This document shows, piece by piece, positions 1 to 8,127 of a DNA stretch of 64,000 nucleotides. The DNA is from an uncultured Clostridia bacterium (GTDB lineage: Bacteria > Bacillota > Clostridia > Christensenellales > Borkfalkiaceae). How positions within the stretch are numbered: the stretch's first letter is position 1; every line of letters begins with the position of its first letter. The notes below the pieces were generated by a model. The model searched no databases. It saw only the letters and a list, made by a program, of their open reading frames with translations, and was not told where the DNA came from. Made by a program: the position numbers and the translations under genes. Location: NCBI GenBank assembly GCA_947625245.1, contig CANQNO010000002.1, positions 1 to 64,000 on the forward strand. The letters run 5' to 3'.

Positions 1-185
1 AAAATGAGATAAGAACAGAATTACGAATCGAAACAAGATTGGCTACATTTTAACGAGCGTAATAAAGACCTTTAAAATACTTTTCCTATTCTCGACTGTG
101 CAGTTGTTAGACTTCCTATCCCTAAATCGCTATACAGGTATTAAATTTATGTATATTCGCGGCATTAAGCCGTAAATATAACCGT
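1..185. other. Probable 23S-5S rRNA spacer, no gene seen
   Basis: I see no coding region here. The stretch runs directly into the 5S gene, and bacterial rRNA operons normally run 16S-23S-5S, so a 23S gene probably ends just left of the window. I cannot recognise the 23S terminus itself, so this is inference from position. Confidence 0.4.
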
Positions 186-299
<114 letters not shown>

Positions 300-308
300 T
301 TTCAAAAA

Positions 309-345
309 TAAAGCAGTTCACAAAAGTGGACTGCTTTATTTTTTT
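309..345. terminator. Rho-independent terminator of the rRNA operon, bidirectional
   Basis: A 12-bp stem (AAAGCAGTTCAC with GTGGACTGCTTT, one G-U pair) around a short A-rich loop is followed by a run of T. On the other strand the hairpin is also followed by T-rich sequence, so it may serve the convergent lipoprotein gene that ends at 414. Confidence 0.85.
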
Positions 346-413
346 GCATTTCAAGCTTAACTTTTGTGGCAAGCCGCGAGCGCTTTATGTGCGAAGCGGC
401 TTTGCACGTTTTG

Positions 414-953
414 TCAGTGTATTATTACTATTCCACTGACAGAAGATATAAGTTTTGGATTAGAGGTAAGGTACAATCCAAAAGAGTTGTCAATAGTGGA
501 AATCGTCGGAAAGTCGAGACCATAACTGCCCGTTTTCTTTATTGAAAAAGATACTGCCGATGTGCCGTCATATCCTACCTGAGCACCAAGTTCAATGTAT
601 TGCCCCACTATGTTTTTAGGGAGTTTCCAATTTGTATCTATACCTATGACGTCGGCTAATACCAAACTGTCGTATTTAATTCTGGTTGGGGAGCTGAAAT
701 TACAATCGGCTGCTCGTGTTGTGGAAATGGTTAATACACAAGATAAGTCATAGATCCGATTATTTAAAGAGTCTGTTTCGATATACTCTGCCAAACAGTC
801 GGACACAGTAACACTGAAAGCAAGATATTTGTAAACGTTCTCTGTGGTAAGTTGTTCGGTTTTTTGGTTGTTATTGTCCTTACAAGCGCTCAAACAAAAG
901 CACATAACAACAGAAAGTACAATTGTTGCAAAAATAAATTTAATTTTTTTCAT
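414..953 (-). CDS. Small lipoprotein of unknown function
   Basis: This 179-residue protein starts with a typical lipoprotein signal: KK at the N-terminus, a hydrophobic stretch to about residue 22, and the lipobox LSAC with Cys24 as the predicted lipidated residue. The mature part is mostly beta-prone and has no motif I recognise. It should sit on the outer face of the membrane. The start is supported by GGAGAA a few bases upstream, and a good sigma-A promoter lies about 90 bp further up (1044-1072 on this strand). It is a single-gene unit, convergent with the rRNA operon. The lipoprotein call is firm; the role is unknown. Confidence 0.75.
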   Translation of the reverse strand: MKKIKFIFATIVLSVVMCFCLSACKDNNNQKTEQLTTENVYKYLAFSVTVSDCLAEYIETDSLNNRIYDLSCVLTISTTRAADCNFSSPTRIKYDSLVLADVIGIDTNWKLPKNIVGQYIELGAQVGYDGTSAVSFSIKKTGSYGLDFPTISTIDNSFGLYLTSNPKLISSVSGIVIIH

Positions 954-1043
954 TTCACAAGTTCTCCAAATAGTGAAAGTGCTTTAACTAAGCCGCGCAT
1001 AAAAAACAGAAATAATTCTTTTTGCATTGACTGTAGCGCAATT

Positions 1044-1072
1044 ATTATAGCGCAAAGAAAAAATTTCCGCAA
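1044..1072 (-). promoter_or_regulatory. Sigma-A promoter of the 414-953 lipoprotein gene
   Basis: On the minus strand the sequence reads TTGCGG, 17 bases, TATAAT. The -10 matches consensus exactly and the spacer is optimal. The predicted leader to the ATG at 953 is about 85 nt. Confidence 0.6.
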
Positions 1073-1174
1073 GAGGTTTTAAATACACTGTAAATGGTAT
1101 TTGCAACTATGGCAAATAAACCAATTTCATTTACATACAAATATAAGAAAATTATTGCAATTTGATTAATTTTA

Positions 1175-1209
1175 AACAATGGGTCGCAAATAAATTGCGA
1201 CCCATTGTT
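1175..1209. other. Perfect 15-bp hairpin in a gene-free stretch
   Basis: AACAATGGGTCGCAA pairs perfectly with TTGCGACCCATTGTT around a 5-base loop. It lies in the gene-free stretch 1073-1415. There is no clear T-run on either side, so it is not a textbook terminator. I see no gene between 1073 and 1285. Confidence 0.5.
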
Positions 1210-1285
1210 ATATTTTAAGTGTTCCTCTTTCCGTCAAGGTAGTAAACCATGCCGGCTTTACCGTGCCTATATGAACAAACCGCAA

Positions 1286-1324
1286 CAAAAAGAGCGGGCT
1301 GCAAAATGCAGCCCGCTCTTTTTG
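1286..1324. terminator. Bidirectional terminator downstream of the Xre gene
   Basis: AGAGCGGGCTGC pairs with GCAGCCCGCTCT around AAAAT. It is flanked by A5 on the left and T5 on the right, so it can work on both strands. On the minus strand it lies about 90 bp past the stop of the Xre gene. Confidence 0.8.
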
Positions 1325-1415
1325 GAGACATTAAAAAAATATTTAAAAAAACATCTAAATGCACACCATAATAACGGAATTGCAAAATCCCGCACCCGCC
1401 AAAAACGCCGACCGG

Positions 1416-1634
1416 TCAAACATAATCCGAAATGCCCAAAATAAAATCAGCCGAAACGTCCAAAACTTTGCATAACTTTGCAAATGTGTCAAGGGCGGGA
1501 AACACATTTTCGCACATATATTTCGAAACGGTTTGGGATGAAACCCCGATTTTATTAGCTATAACTTTCTGTGAGATACCGCTCGATTCGATTGCTTCGC
1601 GCAATCTTGATTGAATTACCTGCATATCGCACAT
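1416..1634 (-). CDS. Xre/Cro-type HTH transcriptional regulator
   Basis: The 72-residue protein is essentially one HTH_3 domain (residues about 6-66). The recognition region reads SQKVIANKIGVSSQTVSKY, with the usual second half beginning NVFPALDTFAKLCKVLDVS and the common ending ADFILG. It should act as a small DNA-binding repressor or activator. Between it and the large divergent lipoprotein gene at 1904 lie three near-identical 15-bp dyads (1656-1741), very probably its own operators. No strong ribosome site marks the start; Met4 at 1625 is an alternative. The family call is firm and the target assignment is inferred. Confidence 0.88.
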   Translation of the reverse strand: MCDMQVIQSRLREAIESSGISQKVIANKIGVSSQTVSKYMCENVFPALDTFAKLCKVLDVSADFILGISDYV

Positions 1635-1655
1635 AACACTAACTTGTTTCTATTA

Positions 1656-1741
1656 TCGCATAATATACGACTGTTTTTAAAAAAATCGCACAATGTACGA
1701 TTTAAATCTTTTCGGGAATTCCGGTATCGCACAATATACGA
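1656..1741. promoter_or_regulatory. Three operator-like dyads (TCGCAyAATrTACGA)
   Basis: Three 15-bp sites at 1656-1670, 1686-1700 and 1727-1741 read TCGCATAATATACGA, TCGCACAATGTACGA and TCGCACAATATACGA. Each is an imperfect palindrome (TCG.A.A / T.T.CGA). They are spaced 30 and 41 bp apart between the Xre gene and the divergent 1904 gene. A TATAAT at 1771-1776 lies just downstream of the third site, on the side of the large lipoprotein gene. This is the pattern of a Xre regulator controlling itself and its divergent neighbour. Confidence 0.7.
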
Positions 1742-1903
1742 CCGCTGATGTGCGGCAGTGAAAAAACAAATATAATGAATTTAAGTAAAACCTTATGGTT
1801 TATATTGGCGAAAATTTACCCTTTTTTTGCCCCGTACGGGCGCTTGAAATAATTTCGGGGCGGAAGAGGTGAATTTAAAAAATATAAAACGGAGGAAACA
1901 AAC

Positions 1904-4900
1904 ATGAACAAATCACTCAAACGTATTGCGCTTATGTTGCTTTTCGTGTTGTCTGTCGTATGTGCCGCGGTTGCCGTAGCAGCCTGCAACAAAGACAAAG
2001 AAAGCGGAAAAGTAACATATACCGTAACCGTTACTACCCAAACGGGTTTGACTGTTACGGATTTTAAAGCGCAATGGTTAGCCGGAGAAGAGCCCGTCAG
2101 CGAGGAAATCGCGCTCGATACACAGGGCAAAGCTTCGGTCGAACTCGACGCGGGCGAATACACCGTAACTTTAAAGGGAGTACCCGACGGTTACTCTTTC
2201 ACGCCTGCTACGGTAAATTCGGGTAACCGCGACGCGGCTATAACGGTCGTTCAGGACGAAACCAAAACCATAGCCGCCATAACCGTAAGGTTGCCCGCCG
2301 GCATTTCATATAATCTCACCGCGGTTTCGGCGCAGATTTTTAAGGACGGAACGGCGGTAGGCACTGCCCGCGCGCTTACGGCGCAAGGCATGGCGCGTAT
2401 CCCCGTGCCCCGCGACGGAGGCACCTATAACGTCAGGCTCTTGAATTTGCCCGACTTTTTGGGCTATACCGAGCCGGTTATTACCGCTTCCAATGCTACG
2501 GCTACCGCCACGATCAATACCGTTGCAAACGATATCGAATACACTGTCAACATAAGCTGTGAAGAAGATATCGGCGAAGCTACCGTCACGTTCTACAATG
2601 GCGAGGACGCGGTGGAGGGCGCAACGGAGTTGCCTATCGTCGACAAACAGGTTAAAAAGACCCTTAAAGCGGGTAATTATACCGCAAAACTCAACACGGA
2701 CGATATAACCGTAAGCTCCACAGACGCCCAACTTACGTATACCGCCGAGGGTCGCACTGCTACGCTCGCCGTAACCATAACCAAATATATAATCACCCTT
2801 GACAAACCCGCCAACGTAACTGCGGATTTCGCCGATATTCACGTGACCCTTACCCAAGACGGGGATGTAACCAGATATTCCGCGACAGCCGGCGAAAACG
2901 GCGTTGCCAATGTCCGCGCCCCTCTCGGTAAATACGGAATAAAGGTGACGGACGGTTCGGGCACGCAAATAGGCGCGTTCCCCGTAGAGCTGACCGAAAC
3001 CGTTGTTTCCGCAACCGTTAAACTTGCTGTGATACCTCAAGGCGCAAGCGGCGAAGATACAAGAAAAGTCCTCAACGCAGAGGGCAGATATTATCTCGAA
3101 GCAACTTTCGACCCCGACAATCCCGCAGACGGCGCAATAAGCTACCCGCACGTTACTACGGATTTCCTTTTAAACATTACGGGCGACGGACCTTATTATA
3201 CCGTTACCTGGGATGCGAACGGCGCCGGAGGCTGGTTTGAGCCTGAGTACGATTCTTCTGTTGCGGCAGACGTTTTGGGCGAATGTACGCGTGAAAGAAT
3301 AGGATTTACGGGTGCCGGAAGTATTGAAGCAAAGTTCAAAGTATCTTACGTCACTTATGAATCTTTTGAAGATATTACCGTGGTACCCTATATGTTAATA
3401 TTGCAAAAGAGCGCCGAAATACCCGTCAGAGGTTCTTTAAAAGGTTGGCCTGCCGATCTTGCCGAAGGCGAAAATACCGTTGACGCAAGCTGGACGGAAG
3501 CCTGGTTTAAAGTACCCAAAGAATATGCTTGCCACAAGATAGAATTTGCCGGTGGAATAGAGGCGGAGTATATCGACAAACACAGTCTTGATATTCGCGC
3601 GTTGGAAAGCGGAAGCTATTTCAGGGGCGAGGACTTCGAACCCGGCATGAACGGCGACGACGGCTGGTTGCATTTGGAATCCGAAAGCGGTAACATAAAG
3701 TTTACGCTTACAAGAGAGGACGAAGCGGGTTCCACGCCCAAAGCGGCAATCCCCATCGAACTCAACACGCCTTATGAACACAAATTTATCGATAAAGGTA
3801 ACAGATATTATACTTTTACTCCAGAAATCACGAAGAGTTATGATATCGTGGATACTCATACGTCGGGCGACGCTCCTTATATTGCCGTATATCAATATGA
3901 CGGCGATGTTTGGACAGATCCCTATGACGGTGAAAACGAGGGTAACAGCGACTGGGGCTATGTTGCTTTAAGAAGCGGCGTAAAATACTTGTTTGTATTG
4001 CGGTATGCAGCAAATGGTACGGCTTTTAAGATTACCGAGCACACTGACGTTGCCGGCGACCTTTCCATGCCGATTGCGGTAGAAAATACGGGCAATGCCC
4101 AAAATACCGTAACCACGCACGAAAGGGGAGGCAAGCGGTACTTCTATCATACCGTCAAAGCCGAATCTCTCGACGCGGCAGGCAACGTGGTGTTCGATTT
4201 TGTTTGGGACAGCGTAGTCAGCAGTGTCAACGTATATTTCTATTCCGACGAAGAGTACACCGAACAGATAGCTTACAATGATATGGCGGAAACGGTTACC
4301 GTTCCCGGTCGTCATGTGGACGAAAAAATTTATTTCTCGATAAGCTGTCAGGGTGGTGATAGCCTTGTCGTATATATCAACAAACCCGTTGACGGCACAT
4401 TAGTGCTTGACCAGTCTGTTCCTATTACTCATGTGGACGCAGGCGGTACGTCTTTGAAAATAAGGCTCGGACTCGACGCGTCTTTGACGGGCGACGAGTA
4501 TTCGTTATGCTGGAATGTAAGCCCGGATCCTCAAAGCTATTCGCAGCTTAGATTTACTGTCGGAAACAGAACTTTTGAATCCGTCGGCAATTCGATGATG
4601 CCCGTAAGCGGAAGCGTTCTTATAAACCTGTTGGGTTCGGAGAACGAAGACGGCAGCAGGCAAAGAGCTACTATTATAACCGTTCAAATCCCGGGCTCTT
4701 CACCCAACACTTATAATTGGAGCTTCACGCTCAAAAAGCCTATTTTAAAACCTTCCCAAACCGAATCTGTTACGGCGGATATAGCCGATTTGAAAGTCGA
4801 AACAGAGGCTCCCGCAGGAAGATACAGGCTTACGTATAAGCTCGATACCGAAGGAGAAGTCCCCATAACGATAGGCAGTTTCAATGGTACGGCTACAAAT

Positions 4901-6556
4901 ACCGAAACTACTTCAAAGATTACAATCGAAGCAAATGCTCCTATAACCTGGACTAACCCCAATGAAGTTACGGGTAAAATAACTTTCAGATTGGAACAGA
5001 TAGCAGATATCGTAATTACGGCGACCGATCCCGTAACTGCGCCGATTGACAAGGGCGACGAAAGTTTGATAGTTAAGCTTCAAGACATTGTTCCCGGCAA
5101 GTACAGTTTAAAAATCGATATAAAGAATCTTGAAACGTTTACAGGTGTCTGGACAATCGAAGTGGGCGAAAAACAGTTCACGCTTGAAGGGCAAACGGGT
5201 TTGGTGCGCACCTTTGCTTTGGAGATTCCTTCTTCCGCAACCGAAATGACAATAAAACTCAACGCCGCGGCGGAGCAGAGCTTTAATGTGGAATTGACCC
5301 TCACACAAACGGGTTGGCTTGACCTTGAAAAGCTTGAACTCGGCGAACCTTACGAAGTTTGGTTTGCCGCTGACCGTAAAATGGTTGAAATTCCCATTGA
5401 TTTCGCAACCGAAAAGAGTTTGTATCAAATTCAGCTGAATATCACTGATTTCGCGGCGTCCTATTACAGCTACTATGCTGAAATCGGCGGACAGAAGATT
5501 GCCATTAATAACGGTTCGTTGTTAACCATAATTCCCGCAGACAGCAAAACTCTTAAAATAGGGGTTGACGACGATTTGTCCAAAGCTTTCAAAATTACGG
5601 CAACCGTTACCAAACAAGACGCTATGTTCCCCGGTACACCTAAGGAAATTGTAGTGGGAGAGTGGGGTTCTACCGATTTTACGGTATACTTCGAACAGTC
5701 CGGCACTTATAAAATCACAATAAGCGGAGAAGGTATCGAATCTGTTTCCATAAAAGATACGAATTCCGTTTTAGGATTGGCTGACGATATCATCGTTCAA
5801 AAGGGCGGAACCGAAGGCACTTTAGGCATAAAGACTCCCGGCGCCATAACCTTAAAAGCATTGGACAATAATTTTGAGGGTGGCATGACCGTTACCGTCA
5901 CAATTACAAGGACGGGCGATTATGTGCCCGACTTGACATTGGGCGAGCAAAAAGCTTTAAACATACCTGCCGAAGATGGAGATATGGCGATTGAAAAAAC
6001 TATTCAGCTTGAAGCGGGCGATTATAAAGTAACTTTGAGCGGCGACGGAGCAAGCGGGATACAGGTTAAAACCGTTTTTGACGACGAAGTAATAATAGTT
6101 AAGGGAGCCCTTACGGGTACATTCCATATTGATGCGGCACAGATTGTAACTTTGAAGTTTATTGACCTGTCCTACGATTGGAGTGGTGAATATCAAGGTT
6201 GTAACTTTAACGTAAAAGTCGAAACAACGGTTATCGAGCACTTTGATCCCACCATAACAGTGGGCAGTGCCAAGACCGTAACTATCCCCACAACCGGCGA
6301 TCAGGATATAGACCTCGAAGTTGCGCTCGAAGCGGGTAAAAGTTATACAATCACCTTGACTTATTCAAGCGGCGCAATTCTTGTAGCGGATAACAGTGAG
6401 AGGTTGGGTGGTATGTTTGGCACTATAGTAGAACCCGGAGAAAAATCCGGTACAGTAGAAGTCAGTCAATCGGATACTTACTCTCTTAAAATTCAAGACG
6501 CGGAATATGTTGGCGGAATGGAAGTTACGATTTTGATTGAAGAGGTTCAGGCATAA
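1904..6556 (+). CDS. Giant repetitive surface lipoprotein
   Basis: This 1550-residue protein has a lipoprotein signal ending in AVAAC, with Cys28 as the predicted lipid site. Residues about 35-375 form four repeats of roughly 80 residues with a shared pattern (YTV..., GxAxVxLxAGxYxVxL), resembling SpaA or transthyretin-like beta-sandwich modules. The C-terminus carries three related repeats of about 100-106 residues (about 1239-1338, 1339-1444 and 1445-1550). They share an opening IxxGExxxxxxP, a central AGxYxVTLSG and an ending GGMxVTVxI. I see no enzyme motif. It is probably an elongated cell-surface adhesin or scaffold. GGAGGAAA precedes the ATG. The divergent Xre gene and its dyads probably regulate it. 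Repeat family names are tentative. Confidence 0.8.
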   Translation: MNKSLKRIALMLLFVLSVVCAAVAVAACNKDKESGKVTYTVTVTTQTGLTVTDFKAQWLAGEEPVSEEIALDTQGKASVELDAGEYTVTLKGVPDGYSFTPATVNSGNRDAAITVVQDETKTIAAITVRLPAGISYNLTAVSAQIFKDGTAVGTARALTAQGMARIPVPRDGGTYNVRLLNLPDFLGYTEPVITASNATATATINTVANDIEYTVNISCEEDIGEATVTFYNGEDAVEGATELPIVDKQVKKTLKAGNYTAKLNTDDITVSSTDAQLTYTAEGRTATLAVTITKYIITLDKPANVTADFADIHVTLTQDGDVTRYSATAGENGVANVRAPLGKYGIKVTDGSGTQIGAFPVELTETVVSATVKLAVIPQGASGEDTRKVLNAEGRYYLEATFDPDNPADGAISYPHVTTDFLLNITGDGPYYTVTWDANGAGGWFEPEYDSSVAADVLGECTRERIGFTGAGSIEAKFKVSYVTYESFEDITVVPYMLILQKSAEIPVRGSLKGWPADLAEGENTVDASWTEAWFKVPKEYACHKIEFAGGIEAEYIDKHSLDIRALESGSYFRGEDFEPGMNGDDGWLHLESESGNIKFTLTREDEAGSTPKAAIPIELNTPYEHKFIDKGNRYYTFTPEITKSYDIVDTHTSGDAPYIAVYQYDGDVWTDPYDGENEGNSDWGYVALRSGVKYLFVLRYAANGTAFKITEHTDVAGDLSMPIAVENTGNAQNTVTTHERGGKRYFYHTVKAESLDAAGNVVFDFVWDSVVSSVNVYFYSDEEYTEQIAYNDMAETVTVPGRHVDEKIYFSISCQGGDSLVVYINKPVDGTLVLDQSVPITHVDAGGTSLKIRLGLDASLTGDEYSLCWNVSPDPQSYSQLRFTVGNRTFESVGNSMMPVSGSVLINLLGSENEDGSRQRATIITVQIPGSSPNTYNWSFTLKKPILKPSQTESVTADIADLKVETEAPAGRYRLTYKLDTEGEVPITIGSFNGTATNTETTSKITIEANAPITWTNPNEVTGKITFRLEQIADIVITATDPVTAPIDKGDESLIVKLQDIVPGKYSLKIDIKNLETFTGVWTIEVGEKQFTLEGQTGLVRTFALEIPSSATEMTIKLNAAAEQSFNVELTLTQTGWLDLEKLELGEPYEVWFAADRKMVEIPIDFATEKSLYQIQLNITDFAASYYSYYAEIGGQKIAINNGSLLTIIPADSKTLKIGVDDDLSKAFKITATVTKQDAMFPGTPKEIVVGEWGSTDFTVYFEQSGTYKITISGEGIESVSIKDTNSVLGLADDIIVQKGGTEGTLGIKTPGAITLKALDNNFEGGMTVTVTITRTGDYVPDLTLGEQKALNIPAEDGDMAIEKTIQLEAGDYKVTLSGDGASGIQVKTVFDDEVIIVKGALTGTFHIDAAQIVTLKFIDLSYDWSGEYQGCNFNVKVETTVIEHFDPTITVGSAKTVTIPTTGDQDIDLEVALEAGKSYTITLTYSSGAILVADNSERLGGMFGTIVEPGEKSGTVEVSQSDTYSLKIQDAEYVGGMEVTILIEEVQA

Positions 6557-6585
6557 CCGCACAAAAGTTTATATTACAACTTAAG

Positions 6586-6614
6586 GGCTCCCCTGCGGGG
6601 GAGCCTGTATTTTT
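6586..6614 (+). terminator. Rho-independent terminator of the large lipoprotein gene
   Basis: GGCTCCCC pairs with GGGGAGCC around a 4-base loop, 30 bp after the stop codon, followed by TGTATTTTTG. Confidence 0.8.
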
Positions 6615-6665
6615 GCTTTATTTCGGGAAAAATGCGTGTATATGGCGGCTTTACGGGTAAAACCG

Positions 6666-6694
6666 TTGCATTTTTCGTTGAACGGTGGTACAAT
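6666..6694 (+). promoter_or_regulatory. Sigma-A promoter for the DUF308-like operon
   Basis: TTGCAT, 17 bases, TACAAT, ending 24 bp before the ATG at 6719. The spacing and both boxes are close to consensus. Confidence 0.65.
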
Positions 6695-6718
6695 ATCTAA
6701 TAACCAAAAGGGGGATTT

Positions 6719-7504
6719 ATGTCGGACGGCGATAAAAAACTCGATAATTACGATTTAAAATCCACCGTCAAAAGCCGTGGCGAAACGTTCGGCTATTCTA
6801 CCGCCGCGGACGACTTTTCCGAAGCCCTTTTTAACAGCGAAGAGGTGCTTGCCTTTTCCGCCTTTGCAGACGCAACCGAACTTTCCGAAGTGGATCCGCA
6901 AAGCTATGGCGACCGTATGGTCAAGGGGCTTTCGGCAAAATCGGGGGTATCGCGCTTATCGCAACTTTCTCGCCTGCCCGAAAATACAGTAATTTATCTG
7001 TTTGCGGCGCTGTATCTTGCCGTGGGGGTAGTGTGCGTTTCCGTGCCCGCGCTTATTATCAGCGTTTTGCCCTATATTGTGGGCGGTATGATGATTTTAA
7101 TAGGCATAATACGGTTTATCGTTGCGCTCGTCACGCACGAATACAGGCACGTAAAAACCAACCGCACGGCTACTTCCATAATTTTGGCGGCGCTGGGGAT
7201 TATGATCATAGTCCAGCACTTCCGCGCCGACGACGCGGCTATTACCTTTATTTCCATCGTTTGGGGAATTTTTGGGCTTGTTGAGGGCGCGTATGCCTTT
7301 AACCACGCCTTTAAGCGCATTGCAAACGCCGAACGCGCCGTTTATTATATTTTAAAAGGGCTGGTGGAAGTGGCTGTTGCGTTTTTGCTGCTTTACGACC
7401 CCACAAACCACGACACGCACAATTTGCACATAATAGTTTTCGGCTGTAACCTCATTTTGGATTCGGTAACCATGTTGCCTTTTATAAAGAGATTTTTTGA
7501 GTGA
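6719..7504 (+). CDS. DUF308/HdeD-like integral membrane protein
   Basis: The protein is 261 residues. A charged cytoplasmic region (about 1-95) is followed by hydrophobic helices paired in the way of the DUF308 (HdeD-like) family. Helices begin near VIYLFAALYLAVGVVCV, then IVGGMMILIGIIRF, SIILAALGIMII, ITFISIVWGIFGLVEG and a last pair at the C-terminus. In that family the helix pairs are internal repeats; the function outside E. coli acid resistance is unknown. GGGGG precedes the ATG and a good promoter lies directly upstream. The next small gene starts 3 bp after the stop. The long N-terminal extension is unusual for the family. Confidence 0.7.
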   Translation: MSDGDKKLDNYDLKSTVKSRGETFGYSTAADDFSEALFNSEEVLAFSAFADATELSEVDPQSYGDRMVKGLSAKSGVSRLSQLSRLPENTVIYLFAALYLAVGVVCVSVPALIISVLPYIVGGMMILIGIIRFIVALVTHEYRHVKTNRTATSIILAALGIMIIVQHFRADDAAITFISIVWGIFGLVEGAYAFNHAFKRIANAERAVYYILKGLVEVAVAFLLLYDPTNHDTHNLHIIVFGCNLILDSVTMLPFIKRFFE

Positions 7505-7507
7505 ATT

Positions 7508-7714
7508 ATGAAAATTTCGGGTTGGGATTTAATGAAGCTTGCCCAAACTTTTGACGGTGAGTTTTGTCTTTCGGACTTTTCCGAAGAGGAACTCGGCGAG
7601 CTATTGTCGCGGTTAGACGAGCACGATACGCCCGCGGATATCCGCCGCAAGTATTTTGAATTTTACGACGATATTAAGGATAGGGTTATTGAGAGGCATA
7701 AGTGGAGCGATTAG
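7508..7714 (+). CDS. Small acidic hypothetical protein
   Basis: This 68-residue protein is rich in Asp and Glu and looks helical (FSEEELGELLSRLDE, then IRRKYFEFYDDIKDRVIERH). It begins 3 bp after the DUF308-like gene and is almost certainly co-transcribed with it. No signal peptide, membrane segment or known motif is visible. It could be a small partner of the membrane protein, but that rests only on position. The intergenic repeat cluster starts 8 bp after its stop. Confidence 0.55.
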   Translation: MKISGWDLMKLAQTFDGEFCLSDFSEEELGELLSRLDEHDTPADIRRKYFEFYDDIKDRVIERHKWSD

Positions 7715-7721
7715 CTGCCGC

Positions 7722-7797
7722 AAACCGCGTATAAGCTTCGCGATGCAAGTTCACAAAAATCTCGACAAGCACGGCTTGATTGCAATTTTTGTGAAAA
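7722..7797 (+). repeat. Dispersed intergenic repeat, copy A (left part)
   Basis: It begins AAACCGCGTATAAGCTTCG, the same start as the repeat at 11335. It continues into a palindromic hairpin at 7750-7795 (TTCACAAAAAT with ATTTTTGTGAA). The first 50 bases match 11335-11385 with only a few differences. The matching right end seen in the other copies is not recognisable here, so this copy looks truncated or rearranged. Confidence 0.75.
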
Positions 7798-7916
7798 GCA
7801 TTTCCAAAATAATGAAAGCCGAAAAAAGGCAAGGGGGAATTCATTTCACCCGTTAAGCCTTTTTACGACGACAGCAACCTCGCGCAAAGCCGCGCTACCG
7901 CACGGCTTTCGCGAAA

Positions 7917-8002
7917 TAAATAACTTACGGCGCAAGCAAAATCGCCATTTTGCGCCGGCGCACCCAATTTGCGCATACCTGCGCCTGAGCGGTGTGAATT
8001 GC
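7917..8002 (-). repeat. Dispersed intergenic repeat shared with 11463-11548 (inverted)
   Basis: This stretch (core GCGCCGGCGCAC, AATTTGCGCATACCTGCGCC) is the reverse complement of the sequence at about 11463-11548, matching at most positions. Both lie in gene-free DNA flanking ileS. No open reading frame is present. Confidence 0.7.
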
Positions 8003-8063
8003 CGCCATTATAAAATATGTGGGCGTTTAAAAATGGCGGCAAGAGAGGTGGAACCTCTCAACC

Positions 8064-8105
8064 TCACGAAACATTGCAAGCACGGCTTGCTTGCAATGTT
8101 TGTGA
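8064..8105. repeat. REP-like palindrome just upstream of ileS
   Basis: AACATTGCAAG pairs with CTTGCAATGTT around CACGGCTTG, and the pairing extends outward through TCAC/GTGA. The loop and outer arms resemble the hairpins at 7750-7795 and 11363-11404. It ends 22 bp before the ileS ATG and could form in the ileS leader. Confidence 0.6.
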
Positions 8106-8127
8106 ATAACTATGTAAAGGAGTTTTT

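Noticed and set aside
852..1444. Small plus-strand frames at 852-1082 and 1205-1444
   Set aside because: The first overlaps the start of the lipoprotein gene on the other strand; the second is read through a terminator hairpin. Neither has a ribosome site or protein-like composition.
8046..8058. T-box-like GAGGTGGAACCTCTC upstream of ileS
   Set aside because: It resembles the T-box core AGGGTGGnACC, but the rest of a T-box leader (specifier loop, AG bulge, terminator with T-run) is not visible, TGGA would not match the ACCA end of tRNA-Ile, and the stretch is part of the repeat cluster.
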